Source of the DNA: Clostridium sp.
GTDB lineage: Bacteria > Bacillota > Clostridia > Oscillospirales > Acutalibacteraceae
Assembly (NCBI GenBank): GCA_031272895.1
Contig: JAISSW010000002.1
Coordinates: 241,541 to 305,540, forward strand
Reading direction: 5' to 3'
DNA length: 64,000 nucleotides
Every line of letters begins with the position of its first letter. Position 1 is the first letter of the stretch. The notes under the pieces were generated by a model. The model was given only the letters and a program-made list of their open reading frames with translations, was not told where the DNA came from and did no database searches. A program made the translations under genes and the position numbers. Positions 18,178 to 27,966 of this stretch are shown here, piece after piece.

Positions 18178-18188
18178 CCGATTGACAA
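18171..18188. promoter_or_regulatory. Inverted repeat overlapping the -35 box
   Basis: TTGTCAA-ccga-TTGACAA, perfect 7-bp arms. Confidence 0.6.
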
Positions 18189-18202
18189 AGTTTTTTGAAT
18201 AT

Positions 18203-19177
18203 TTATTCCTGATTCCCCGTCTTTTGCTGCCTTATGTCCTTGCCTGAAAAGTGAAACGCCTCATAGCCGTCATAAAGCAGGCGGGAGGCAATGCGCCGCC
18301 CGTAGCGCTCCTCAAGCTCCCTTTGTGTGCAATTGCTGTTGATTATTGTGGGCAGGCGCTTGAGCAGGCGTGTGTTAATCAGCGTGTAAAGAAGCTCCGC
18401 CGTAAAGCCGTTAGCGGATTCCGCCCCAAGGTCGTCAAGCACAAGCAAATCCGCCGCAAGCAGGGCTCGTTCGGTTATGTTTTCCGCGCGGTTGTCAAAG
18501 CGCTCCTTTGCAAGGCGCGAGAGCAGCAGCGGCACAGAGCCGTACTCCACACCAAAGCCCTTTTTAATCACCTCGTTAATTATTGCGCCGGAAAGATGGG
18601 TTTTGCCAAGCCCCGTTTCCCCGTAAAAAAACAGGCTGGGGTTGCAGTCGTCAAAATCCCGCGCGTATGTCTTGCAGTATTCCAAAATGCCGCCCATAGC
18701 CTCGCGCGCCGGCTTAGGATAGTAGGCAAGCGAAAAAGCGTCGAAGGTATAGTCGTCTATGGGAAAAAGCTCACCCAAGCGCTCATGCTCCAAATCCTTC
18801 AGCAGCTGTCTGTGGCAACGGCAAAAGCGTCCCCTCTCGTCAAAGCCGCTGTCCTCGCACACAGGGCAGGTGTAGCGCAGGCGCATTGTGTCCGCGGCAA
18901 GTCCGTGCGCCTTTAACAAACGCTTCTCCTCCTCCTGTGCCTGCAGGTTTTCAGCCCTGATTTTGTCAAACAGCGCCACAGCCTCGTCGCCCATACCTAT
19001 CACCCGGCAAAGCTCCGTGCAGGCGGAGGAAATTTTGTCCTCAAGCTCTTTCAGCCCGGGGATACGCGATAATGCGTCGGCGCGGCGTTCCTCGCACTCA
19101 CGTTCGGCGCGCTCACGGCGGCGGTTCAGCTCCGCCATTGCCTTTACCTTAACCTGCGGCAGGTAATACATAAGCAC
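18203..19177 (-). CDS. DnaC/DnaI-like ATP-binding helicase-loading protein
   Basis: Cysteine motif (CPVC..CRCH), GETGLGKTHLSGAI Walker A, LLVLDDLGAE Walker B. Confidence 0.85.
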   Translation of the reverse strand: MLMYYLPQVKVKAMAELNRRRERAERECEERRADALSRIPGLKELEDKISSACTELCRVIGMGDEAVALFDKIRAENLQAQEEEKRLLKAHGLAADTMRLRYTCPVCEDSGFDERGRFCRCHRQLLKDLEHERLGELFPIDDYTFDAFSLAYYPKPAREAMGGILEYCKTYARDFDDCNPSLFFYGETGLGKTHLSGAIINEVIKKGFGVEYGSVPLLLSRLAKERFDNRAENITERALLAADLLVLDDLGAESANGFTAELLYTLINTRLLKRLPTIINSNCTQRELEERYGRRIASRLLYDGYEAFHFSGKDIRQQKTGNQE

Positions 19178-20269
19178 TCAGCCTTTCTTTTTGGTGTTTT
19201 TCTTCAGTGTGCGTGAGCTTCTGTTCGCAAGCCGCTCGGCAACCTCCAAATCGTAGCTCGGCGGCGGTGCGTCAATCGGCACCTTGCCACTGTTCGCCGC
19301 TGAACCGCGCGGCTTAAAGCTAAGCCTTGCCGCCCACTCGGCGCGGTTACGGGCAACCTCGTCCGGCGTTGCAATACCGTTTTTGTGCCAATCCTCAAGA
19401 ACCTTGTCCGCAAAGCTGAACGGCCGCTTTGCGGGCTTATCCAGCGCAGCCTCCCACGCAAGGTCAATCATATCCGGCCCAAAGCCCCAGCTGTGCCAGC
19501 GCTCAAGCTTCTCCCGCTGGGCGGGCGTGGGCTTGCTGTTTGTCAGCCCCCATTTTGCCGAAAGCAGCCTGAACAGCTTTGGAATATCCCTTTGCCCCGC
19601 AAAAAAGCGCTCGGCTTCCCCGGGCTTAAGCGCCCCGGCGGCGTATAGCTTTTTGGCGTAAGTCTCATAGGTCTTAATCGCTACCCTGCCGCCGCTTTCC
19701 TCACACTCAGGCACGGCGTGGAGCAGAACCAAAAGAGCCCCCCATGAAATCCCGTAGTAATCGTGGCACATCATCAGGCTTGCCTGCTCCGGGTGTCCGA
19801 AAGTACCGATTAGCTTTTGCGCCTCCAAAAAGAATGCGGCGGTTTCGGGTTCATTCTCCAGCCGCCGGGCTATTTCCGTGCTGCTTGGTTTCACCGGCGG
19901 CAAATCCGGCACGGGGCGCTCAAGCGGCGTTAAAGCCGGCACGGGGCTGACAATCGGCGTTAAAGCCGGCTGCCGCTCGATTAGCTTCGGCTGCCCTTCC
20001 TCTTTTTTTTCGCCTGCGTCAAAGCCCGCAAGCCTACCCGCGCCCTCAAGTATTCCGCATTCAAGCAGGGCGGCAAAAAACCTGCCCGGCTCCCCGTCCC
20101 AGGTGGCGGCGTTTTCAATCAATGCCGCCACGTCGGAAAAATCCCCGGAGGGCACATAAAGCTCGGCGAATTCGGCAAGGCTGTTGCAGCGTGACGCCAC
20201 AACGTGCGGCGCTTTGCCCAGCGAGGCCGCAAGGCGGGCAACGTGCTTGTCACGCGAATTATACCTCAT
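19178..20269 (-). CDS. DnaD-domain replication protein
   Basis: C-terminal ...REKLERWHSWGFGPDMIDLAWEAALDKPAKRPFSFADKVLEDWHKNGI DnaD-like motif; adjacent to the dnaC-like gene. Confidence 0.8.
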   Translation of the reverse strand: MRYNSRDKHVARLAASLGKAPHVVASRCNSLAEFAELYVPSGDFSDVAALIENAATWDGEPGRFFAALLECGILEGAGRLAGFDAGEKKEEGQPKLIERQPALTPIVSPVPALTPLERPVPDLPPVKPSSTEIARRLENEPETAAFFLEAQKLIGTFGHPEQASLMMCHDYYGISWGALLVLLHAVPECEESGGRVAIKTYETYAKKLYAAGALKPGEAERFFAGQRDIPKLFRLLSAKWGLTNSKPTPAQREKLERWHSWGFGPDMIDLAWEAALDKPAKRPFSFADKVLEDWHKNGIATPDEVARNRAEWAARLSFKPRGSAANSGKVPIDAPPPSYDLEVAERLANRSSRTLKKNTKKKG

Positions 20270-20275
20270 TGCGCC

Positions 20276-21025
20276 TCAGCCCTCCGCAATGACGGCAAGG
20301 GCTATATCCGGCGTGTCGGTAATAACGCTGTCGCAGCCCATTGAGAGCAGCAGCTTAACAGTTTCCACCGGGTTAACCGTCCATGGATTGACCTTGAGCC
20401 CCGCCGCGTGGGCCGCCGCTATGTAATCCTCGTCCATCATAAGCACAAAGGGGTGCAGGGCGTCCGCCTTGTAGGGCTTAACAAAGGCTATCGGGTCCTC
20501 CAGCAGCTCGGCAAGGTGCGGAGTTTCCGCCTCCACAATCGAATAGAGCATACCGGTTTTGATTGACGGCTCAATTTGCTTTGCCGCAAGTATGGCGTCG
20601 CAGTCAAAGCTTGAGAGCAAAAGCTTTTCCGTCAGCCCAAAATCCCGCACAATGGCAAGGGTTTTTTCCACAACCAGCATTGAGTGGTCGCGCGGGGGCT
20701 TTACCTCTATGTTGATTACATCCATGCCCTTAACAACCTCAAGGCACTCCTCCAGCGTGGGGATTTTAATTCCCGCGAACTCCTCCCCGCGGTATGAGCC
20801 GAAATCGTATTGCCTCAACTGCGCCAGGGTCATTTGGTTAATGTCACCCTTGCCGTTGCTTGTGCCGTCGATTGTGTAGTCGTGGCAAATAACCACCTGC
20901 CCGTCAAGCGTCAGGTGAACGTCGGTTTCAATTCCGTCAGCTCCAAGCTCAACCGCCTTTTTGAAGGCGGGCAAGGTGTTTTGCGGGTAAAATTTGTTTG
21001 CCCCACGGTGCGCAATTACTTTCAT
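20276..21025 (-). CDS. Glycerophosphodiester phosphodiesterase family protein
   Basis: MKVIAHRGANKFYPQNTLPAFKKAVELGADGIETDVHLTLDGQVVICHD. Confidence 0.9.
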   Translation of the reverse strand: MKVIAHRGANKFYPQNTLPAFKKAVELGADGIETDVHLTLDGQVVICHDYTIDGTSNGKGDINQMTLAQLRQYDFGSYRGEEFAGIKIPTLEECLEVVKGMDVINIEVKPPRDHSMLVVEKTLAIVRDFGLTEKLLLSSFDCDAILAAKQIEPSIKTGMLYSIVEAETPHLAELLEDPIAFVKPYKADALHPFVLMMDEDYIAAAHAAGLKVNPWTVNPVETVKLLLSMGCDSVITDTPDIALAVIAEG

Positions 21026-21089
21026 GCTGTTCCTCCCACGCAGTTTTATAGCCCTTATTATACGCTGTTTTTTGACATAAATCAATAGC

Positions 21090-21128
21090 GCAAAAGCAAA
21101 AAGGGTACGCCTTGCGCACCCTTTGCGT
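21090..21128 (-). terminator. Rho-independent terminator
   Basis: Minus strand AAAGGGTGCGC-AAG-GCGTACCCTTTTTGCTTTT downstream of the 3D protein gene. Confidence 0.75.
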
Positions 21129-21139
21129 AGTATAGTTTT

Positions 21140-22384
21140 CTACAGGACGTAAATGCGCACGTTGCGCGCGCCCCATTCAATGCAGGCGGCAAGGTTAGGC
21201 ATAAGCAGGTCAACCATGCAGCTGTTTGTTTTAACAAAGCCGCCGGTGTCGCTCGCCACCGCATAGCCGTAGATATACTTCCCGTCAGTGGAAACGATAT
21301 ACAGCTCCGTGCCGTAAGGGAACTGCCGCGGGTCAACGGCAATGTTGCCCGGTATGGTCGGGCGTCCGCTTGAGCCGTAGGCGCCCACGCCCCTGACATC
21401 GGGCGAATAGCTTTTTGCCAGACCGACGACGACGGACTTGTAGTTTTTGGGAATGCCGTTTTCATCAAGCTGCAGCTTGCTTGAGGGCTGCAGCACGCTG
21501 ATTGGCTTAAGCCCCGTTTTCATAATCACGGGCTTATAAGCCGGGGAAATTGCGCCCTTGAGCGTCAGCTGCTCCACAGGTTCCTTGATTACCACGGTCT
21601 TTTCAACCGTTGTGCCGGTCTTTTTGCCGTCGACGTATTTGTCCTTGTAGGTCACCTTGTTAACGCCGTTGACACCCTTCTTCTCAACCTTTGTTTCGCC
21701 GACGTAAAGGTCGTTGGAATAGCGTGTGGAGCTGCTGAATGCAACCTCCTCCTCAACCGTGCGGGTTTTATAGGTCACACGCCCAACCGTAATGTCCGTC
21801 GCCTTTGTCAGCTTGGCTTCCGGTTTCGGGCTTATTTCGTCGTCCGCCTTGTAGCTCACCTCTGCCGCGGCAAGCGCCTGCTTTACGGTGCCGCCGGTCA
21901 GCCAAAGCTCCTGCGTCTGCCCGTCGGCGGTTACCTGCACTCTAAAGGCGCGGGTTATCTTAATCTCCATGCCGTCAGTCAGCGGCGTTTCCTCCGCGGG
22001 GTAAACAACATCCTCCTCGCGCAGCTCGTAGCCGCCCTCGGTCAAGGCTCTGTCCACCGTGCCGGCAATCACCGCCAGCCCCTCCTTGCCGTCGTCGATA
22101 ATGCGAACCGTTGCGGCGCGGTAGAGCGTAAGCGTGCCGTCGGTTCCGGGGCTGAACCCGCTGTCGTCAATGAAGTCGCCGGGCTGAGCGCCAAAGCCTG
22201 CCTGCTCAAAAATATCTACGGGATTTTTCTCACGCGTTTGCACCAGTACGGTTTTTCCGTCGGCATAGAGCGTAACCTCAAAGGTGTCCGCCGCCGCCGC
22301 AATGACCGCCGTTGTGCTTAACAAAATCGCCAGCGTGACCACAAGCGCCACAATCTTGCGCTTTAGGTGACTGTGATTTGCCAT
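21140..22384 (-). CDS. Cell-wall protein with DUF348/G5 repeats and 3D domain (YabE/YuiC-like)
   Basis: Signal/TM MANHSHLKRKIVALVVTLAILLS; DUF348-like repeats; G5-like VEEEVAFSSSTRYSNDLYVGETKVEKKGVNG; 3D-like C-terminus AVASDTGGFVKTNSCMVDLLMPN. Confidence 0.85.
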   Translation of the reverse strand: MANHSHLKRKIVALVVTLAILLSTTAVIAAAADTFEVTLYADGKTVLVQTREKNPVDIFEQAGFGAQPGDFIDDSGFSPGTDGTLTLYRAATVRIIDDGKEGLAVIAGTVDRALTEGGYELREEDVVYPAEETPLTDGMEIKITRAFRVQVTADGQTQELWLTGGTVKQALAAAEVSYKADDEISPKPEAKLTKATDITVGRVTYKTRTVEEEVAFSSSTRYSNDLYVGETKVEKKGVNGVNKVTYKDKYVDGKKTGTTVEKTVVIKEPVEQLTLKGAISPAYKPVIMKTGLKPISVLQPSSKLQLDENGIPKNYKSVVVGLAKSYSPDVRGVGAYGSSGRPTIPGNIAVDPRQFPYGTELYIVSTDGKYIYGYAVASDTGGFVKTNSCMVDLLMPNLAACIEWGARNVRIYVL

Positions 22385-22472
22385 AAAAAACTCCCAATCC
22401 TTTCCGCGGCTTATGCCGCTTATCATAAGACCATGGTCGTGCCGTGGTAGGGGTTCCCCCCTGCCCGTTAGT

Positions 22473-22501
22473 AGTATATTGTCCAAAGTTTTTGTTGTCA
22501 A
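22473..22501 (-). promoter_or_regulatory. Sigma-A promoter of the 3D protein gene
   Basis: Minus strand TTGACA-17 nt-TATACT. Confidence 0.8.
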
Positions 22502-22931
22502 GCGCAAAAGCAAAGCGCTTTTTGTGCAATATGCACAAGGGTAATCCGCTGAAATTTGAGGAAAGCGGGTATTTTTTCGAATTGAGAAATTTGACCGAAA
22601 GGAAAAGCCCCAAAATTTTGTTAGAAAGGTAGAAATCGGTGTTAACAAATTTGTAACATTCTGTTTTTTGGCAAAATTTTTCCAATATATGGTAGTTTTG
22701 CCGTTATAAAGACGCAAGATGTTGCGCAAAGAAACGGAAGCTTCCGAAAAAAATCAGCTTGCTTGCGGCAGGCTGCGTCTTGTCCGGGGCTTTTTCAAAT
22801 GCCTTGCCCACCCCTGTTGGCAAGGCGCTTGCAGCATTATCTTATAACAGTACAGCCGCCTAAGCCGTATGCAGGTACAGCAAGCCAAAGCTGCCCCGGC
22901 GAAGCTGAAGCGCCCTTGGCTTTATGCTCCA

Positions 22932-24371
22932 TTATTGGTCCTTGTTTTCCGGCAGCAGCACCCAAAACGTGCTGCCCTTACCCTGTTCGCTCTGCACACC
23001 ATAGCGGGCGCCGTGCCTCTCCAGCAGCTCCCGAACAATGGCAAGCCCCAGCCCCGTCCCCGTGACGGCGCGCTTGTGGGTTTTTCCGCTCTTATAATAA
23101 CGCTCCCAAATGTTTTTAAGCTCCTCCGGAGCAATGCCCTCGCCCGTGTCACGCACGGCAAAATATATACCCTCCGGCTCCCTCCGCAGGCAAACACCAA
23201 CGGCCTTGTCCTCACCGGTGTGGTTAACGGCGTTGCCGATTAGGTTTATCAGAACTCGCCGCAGCCCGTCAGCGTCGCCGACGACGGAAAGCCCGTCCTC
23301 AATCTCCGTGAAGAATAAGCACTCCCCGCGCTCCTCCAACGGGGCAAAGCTTTCCAAAACATCCCTTGCCAGCGCGGAAAAATCCAGCTGCCGCGGCGTG
23401 AACACAGCCGAGCCGTCCTGAAGCCGGCTTAGCTCCAGCACCTCGCCCACCATGTCAGAAAGCCAGTCCGCCTCTTTCTCTATAATGCCGCAGTGGCGGT
23501 CGCGTGCCTCTTTATCGTCCCCGCACACGTCGCGGATAAGCTCGCTCCTCATGCGAATTACCGTCAGCGGGGTCTTAAGGTCATGGCTTATGTTTGCAAT
23601 CAAATCCTTGCGGTATTGCTCCAAGCGCCCAAGCTCACCGGCCGCGTAGCCCAGCGTTTGCGCAAGCTCCTGCGTTTCCGCAAAATCGCTTGTGCCCTTG
23701 CTGAAATCCGCCGAGAAATCGCCGCTCCCAAGCTGCCGCGCGGAGGCGGTAAGCTTAACTATAGGTTTTGAGAGCCATTTTGCGATAAGCTGCGCAGCTC
23801 CCAGCCCCAGCAGCAAAACCACCAAGGAAATTATGAAAAACTGCCGCTGCAGCACGGATGAGGTTGCGCTCATTGGGGGGATAACGCTGCTTAAATACAA
23901 ATAACCGCCGTAGCTTTCCGGCAGGCGGGCAACAAAAACCGCCTTTTGGGAGCCTTCCTCATTGTTACCGCCCGGGGCGTTAAGCTCCTGCACAAGGTAG
24001 CTTATTGTTCCGCTTTTTGTTTCGGCAAACTTATCTTGAATAATCTTAAACTCGTCGGAATTGAAGTTAATCCTATTAAAAGGGGAGGAGTTTCCGTAGC
24101 CGTCGTACATATTCAGCAGCAGCCCGTCGTCGCTGACATAAAGTATACGCAGGTTTTGCTCGTAGGCATATTCATTCAGCCCGGAAAGCGTGCCGTCCGC
24201 GGTAACGCTTTCAAGCGCCCTGCTGCCGATTCTCTCCAGCTCGGTCATCTCCATGCGCACGTGGAAAGGGTTAAGCAAAACAAACTGCAGCACCCAAAGC
24301 ACTCCCAGTACCAGCAGGCTGAACAGGGAAATTACCAAGGATACCTTAAAGCGCAGCGACTTTTTCTTCAT
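22932..24371 (-). CDS. Sensor histidine kinase (HAMP, HisKA, HATPase)
   Basis: ANISHDLKTPLTVIRMRSELI H-box; NLIGNAVNH; DTGEGIAPEEL; GTGLGLAIVREL. Confidence 0.92.
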   Translation of the reverse strand: MKKKSLRFKVSLVISLFSLLVLGVLWVLQFVLLNPFHVRMEMTELERIGSRALESVTADGTLSGLNEYAYEQNLRILYVSDDGLLLNMYDGYGNSSPFNRINFNSDEFKIIQDKFAETKSGTISYLVQELNAPGGNNEEGSQKAVFVARLPESYGGYLYLSSVIPPMSATSSVLQRQFFIISLVVLLLGLGAAQLIAKWLSKPIVKLTASARQLGSGDFSADFSKGTSDFAETQELAQTLGYAAGELGRLEQYRKDLIANISHDLKTPLTVIRMRSELIRDVCGDDKEARDRHCGIIEKEADWLSDMVGEVLELSRLQDGSAVFTPRQLDFSALARDVLESFAPLEERGECLFFTEIEDGLSVVGDADGLRRVLINLIGNAVNHTGEDKAVGVCLRREPEGIYFAVRDTGEGIAPEELKNIWERYYKSGKTHKRAVTGTGLGLAIVRELLERHGARYGVQSEQGKGSTFWVLLPENKDQ

Positions 24372-24400
24372 AACTCAATCTCCGGTGTGCCGTGTGCGGC

Positions 24401-25078
24401 TTACTCAAACCTGTAGCCAACACCGCGCAGCGTAACTATATGCTCCTTGTGCCGCCCAAGGCGCATACGCAGGGTTTTGATGTGCGTATCCACCGTGCGG
24501 TCGTCGCCGTAAAAATCATAGCCCCAAACCTTGGAAAGCAGTGTTTCGCGGCTAAGGGCAATATTCCTGTTGCGCACTAAAAAGAACAGCAGCTCATATT
24601 CCTTTGGGGTAAGCTCCGCCTTGCTTCCGTCACAAATAACGGTACGGGCGGTCATGTCAATCTCCAAGCCGTCGTCGCTGTATACCTCATGCGCCGTGCT
24701 TTCAGCGTCCGCCTCCTGCTTCGCGCGCGAGCAGATTGCCTGAATCCGCGCAATAACCTCCTTGACCGAAAAAGGCTTGGTGACGTAATCATCAACGCCC
24801 AGCTCAAAGCCGAAGAGCTTGTCGTATTCCTCTCCCCGCGCGGATAGCATAAGAATCGGAACCTTTGAGGAGCGGCGAATCTCCTTGCAGGCGGTAAAGC
24901 CGTCCATGCGCGGCATCATAATATCCAGCACAATAATGTCAAAATCCTGCTCGCGGCTTTTTTGCACCGCCTCCATGCCGTCCTCGGCTGTTTCCACGTC
25001 GTAGCCCAAAAAGCGGGCGTATTCGGCAAAGCCCTCGCGGATAGCCTGTTCGTCGTCCGCAATCAATATTTTATACAT
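24401..25078 (-). CDS. OmpR/PhoB-family response regulator
   Basis: MYKILIADDEQAIREG receiver, DIIVLDIMMPRMDG, winged-helix LTPKEYELLFFLVRN...VWGYDFYGDDRTVDTHIKTLRMRLG. Confidence 0.93.
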   Translation of the reverse strand: MYKILIADDEQAIREGFAEYARFLGYDVETAEDGMEAVQKSREQDFDIIVLDIMMPRMDGFTACKEIRRSSKVPILMLSARGEEYDKLFGFELGVDDYVTKPFSVKEVIARIQAICSRAKQEADAESTAHEVYSDDGLEIDMTARTVICDGSKAELTPKEYELLFFLVRNRNIALSRETLLSKVWGYDFYGDDRTVDTHIKTLRMRLGRHKEHIVTLRGVGYRFE

Positions 25079-25220
25079 ATTGCACCTCCTGAAAATTTTG
25101 GGAGCGCTTATATTATCCCGCAAGCTTGTGCCGCTCGCGTGGCGGCTTTGTGAAAATTTGTTGAAGTGCGGCAAACTTTAGTATATACAATGCCCGCCCG
25201 CTTTGTCAAGCGGAAGTCAA

Positions 25221-25244
25221 AACGGGCGGACAAAAATCCGCCCG
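25221..25244 (-). terminator. Rho-independent terminator of tyrS
   Basis: CGGGCGGA-caaaaa-TCCGCCCG; minus strand followed by TTTTGA. Confidence 0.7.
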
Positions 25245-25261
25245 CCTATTCTGCGCCAAGG

Positions 25262-26485
25262 CTAAAGCGTCGCCCTGTGGAACGCCTTTTTCCCTTTTTT
25301 AAGCAGTACGCCGTCCGCAAGGCTCTCTCTCTTCACGGTGTAGCTTATATCCGTAACCTGCTCGCCGTCAGTACGGATTCCGCCCTGTTGGACAAGCCGC
25401 CTCGCCTCCGCCTTTGAGGGGGCAAGCCCTGTTCTGACAAGCAAATCAAGTATATTTATCGCCCCGTCGGTCAACTCCTCCTCGCCAAGGACGGTGGAGG
25501 GTACGTTGGCGTCGTCCGCGCCGCCGGCAAACAGGGCCTTAGCCGCCGCCTGCGCCTTAAATGCCTCTTCCTCGCCATGGATTAGCTTTGTTACCTCAAA
25601 CGCCAGAAGCTCCTTAACGGCGTTTAGCTCGCCGCCTGTTTTCTGCGCGTGCAGCTCAATCTCCTCCACCGGCAGGAAGGTAAGCATTTTGAGGCAGTTA
25701 ATCACATCAGCGTCGTCCACGTTGCGCCAGTATTGATAAAAATCATACGGGCTGGTTTTTTGCGGGTCAAGCCAGACAGCGCCGCCCTCTGTTTTTCCCA
25801 TCTTCCGCCCGTCGCTCGTCAGCAAAAGCTTAACGGTCATGCCGTAGCTCTCCTTGCCGTCCATGCGGCGGTTAAGCTCCACCCCGCCGATGATGTTGCT
25901 CCACTGGTCGTCGCCGCCAAGCTCCATTATGCAGCCGTATTTACGCTGCAGCACAAGGAAATCGTAGCTTTGCATTATCATATAGTTAAGCTCAAAGAAA
26001 GAAAGCCCCCGCTCCAAGCGCTGCTTGTAGCACTCCGCCGCCAGCATTCTGTTGACGGAAAAATGCACCCCAACCTCACGCAGGAAGTCGATGTAGTTAA
26101 GCCCGCACAGCCAGTCCGCGTTGTTGACTATAAGCGCCTTGCCGTCGCTGAAATCCACAAGGCGGCTCATCTGCTTGCGGAAGCACTCAATGTTATGGTC
26201 AATGTCCTCCCGCGTCAGCATTTTACGCATATCCGTCTTGCCGCTCGGGTCGCCAATCATGCCTGTGCCGCCGCCGAAGAGCGCAATGGGCTTATGCCCC
26301 GCCCTTTGTAGGTGAGCCAAAAGCATAACCGCCACAAAGTGCCCGACGTGCAGGCTGTCCGCCGTGGGGTCAAAGCCAATATAAAAGGCTACGGGCTTAT
26401 CCCCGTTCAGCAGCTCCCGCAGCTTATCCTCGTCGGTGCACTGCGCAATCATTCCCCTTGCGCGCAGCTCGTCAAAAACTCCCAT
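25262..26485 (-). CDS. tyrS: Tyrosyl-tRNA synthetase
   Basis: [33 protein letters not shown] (KMSKS-type), C-terminal S4 domain. Confidence 0.95.
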   Translation of the reverse strand: MGVFDELRARGMIAQCTDEDKLRELLNGDKPVAFYIGFDPTADSLHVGHFVAVMLLAHLQRAGHKPIALFGGGTGMIGDPSGKTDMRKMLTREDIDHNIECFRKQMSRLVDFSDGKALIVNNADWLCGLNYIDFLREVGVHFSVNRMLAAECYKQRLERGLSFFELNYMIMQSYDFLVLQRKYGCIMELGGDDQWSNIIGGVELNRRMDGKESYGMTVKLLLTSDGRKMGKTEGGAVWLDPQKTSPYDFYQYWRNVDDADVINCLKMLTFLPVEEIELHAQKTGGELNAVKELLAFEVTKLIHGEEEAFKAQAAAKALFAGGADDANVPSTVLGEEELTDGAINILDLLVRTGLAPSKAEARRLVQQGGIRTDGEQVTDISYTVKRESLADGVLLKKGKKAFHRATL

Positions 26486-26653
26486 ACCCTTTGCTCCTTA
26501 AATAAAATGGCGGCACGGTTCCCCGCGCGTCTGCCGGGAATAATTATACAGCCATTGCGCTTTAATGTCAAATTTATGTTGACTTCCGCGCCCGTAAACG
26601 CTATAATAAAGTACATACAAGCCTTACCCAAGGCAAAGAAAGGAAGCAATCAC

Positions 26654-27859
26654 ATGAAGAAACGTTTTATCTCCGCCGCCATTGCGCTGGCTCTGTGCCT
26701 TTGCCTCTTGTTTTCCTCCAACGTCCTTGCGTTGGACAGCTACACAAGCTACGGCATAGACGACCTTAGCTTCAACGACGACGGAAGCTTCAAAATCATG
26801 CAAATTGCGGATTTGCAGAACGCAAGCACCCTTAATCCCGCCGTAAAGGAATTCCTGCGCGCGGCGCTTGAGAGCGAAAAGCCGGATTTGGTTGTGCTGT
26901 CGGGCGACAACATTGCCGGCGAATACCTTACAGGCTCCCTGCGCTATGGGCAGCTGCTGCAGGCGAAAAGCGCCATCAACCAGTTCATGAGCATCTTCCA
27001 GGAGGCTGGCGTGCCGGTGGCTCTTGTTTTCGGCAACCATGATTCCTACGGGCTTGTGAGCAATGAGGAGCAAATGGAAATCTACCAACAATACGGGGTT
27101 TGCATTGCCATTGACCAGCCTGACGACGTAGCAGAGGACCTAAACGGCTGCGGCAACTACCGCGTGCCCATTTACGGAGCGGACGGCAGCGAGAAATTCC
27201 AGCTGTTCTTCCTTGATTCAGGCTCTGACTCCCCCACCAAGGAGGGCTATGCCTGCGTGCGCCAAAACCAACTTGACTGGCTGGAAAGCGCCAACGACAC
27301 GGCAATCCCCGCAATGGTGTTCCAGCACATTATTGTGCCGGAAATTGAGGATTACCTTGTGCCAAGCAGCGCCGACGGCTCAATTAAGCTGAACGGTAAG
27401 CGCTATGTTTTGCCGTCAAACGCAACGGGCGTTATGAACGAGCGCCCCAGCCCGCCCACGGAGGACTACGAGGGTGAATGGGCTGTTCTTCAAGCGCAGG
27501 GCAATATTCAGGCGCTGGTTGTTGGGCATGACCACACCAACAACTTCGTTGTTCCCACCGGCGGCGTGGATATTATGAACTCCACGGCAATCGGTATGGG
27601 CGCGGCGGCATACAACGGCAACATGGACCGCGGCGCGCGCATTATCACCCTAAAGGAGGACGGCAGCAAATACGAGGAGCGGACCCTCCTGTTCAGGGAG
27701 CTGATGACCGACCCGGTTAGCAAGCTGATTCTTGAATGGAACTGCGCGGGCGAGCGCGGCGTTACGGACGAAATAGCAACGTTCTTCGTCAACAGCTTTG
27801 GTACGCTGCTGTATCCGTTTGTTAAGTTCTGGAACTGCCTTACAGGCCTTTTCAGCTAA
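26654..27859 (+). CDS. Secreted metallophosphoesterase
   Basis: Signal peptide MKKRFISAAIALALCLCLLFSSNVLA; KIMQIADLQ, VLSGDNI, FGNHDS, VVGHDHTN motifs. Confidence 0.85.
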   Translation: MKKRFISAAIALALCLCLLFSSNVLALDSYTSYGIDDLSFNDDGSFKIMQIADLQNASTLNPAVKEFLRAALESEKPDLVVLSGDNIAGEYLTGSLRYGQLLQAKSAINQFMSIFQEAGVPVALVFGNHDSYGLVSNEEQMEIYQQYGVCIAIDQPDDVAEDLNGCGNYRVPIYGADGSEKFQLFFLDSGSDSPTKEGYACVRQNQLDWLESANDTAIPAMVFQHIIVPEIEDYLVPSSADGSIKLNGKRYVLPSNATGVMNERPSPPTEDYEGEWAVLQAQGNIQALVVGHDHTNNFVVPTGGVDIMNSTAIGMGAAAYNGNMDRGARIITLKEDGSKYEERTLLFRELMTDPVSKLILEWNCAGERGVTDEIATFFVNSFGTLLYPFVKFWNCLTGLFS

Positions 27860-27874
27860 CACAGATATAGTTAT

Positions 27875-27908
27875 TGAGCGGTACGCCAAGCGCGTGCCGC
27901 TTTTCTTT
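27875..27908 (+). terminator. Rho-independent terminator
   Basis: GCGGTACGC-CAA-GCGCGTGCCGCTTTTCTTTT. Confidence 0.65.
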
Positions 27909-27966
27909 TGCATTATTTCCCCCGCCGCAGCGTATTATGGCGTGGAATAACTAAGGGAGGTAAGCC

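Noticed and set aside
26485-26654. Possible T-box leader for tyrS
   Set aside because: Only ~170 nt to a divergent gene and no T-box (TGGN) or specifier-loop arrangement recognised.
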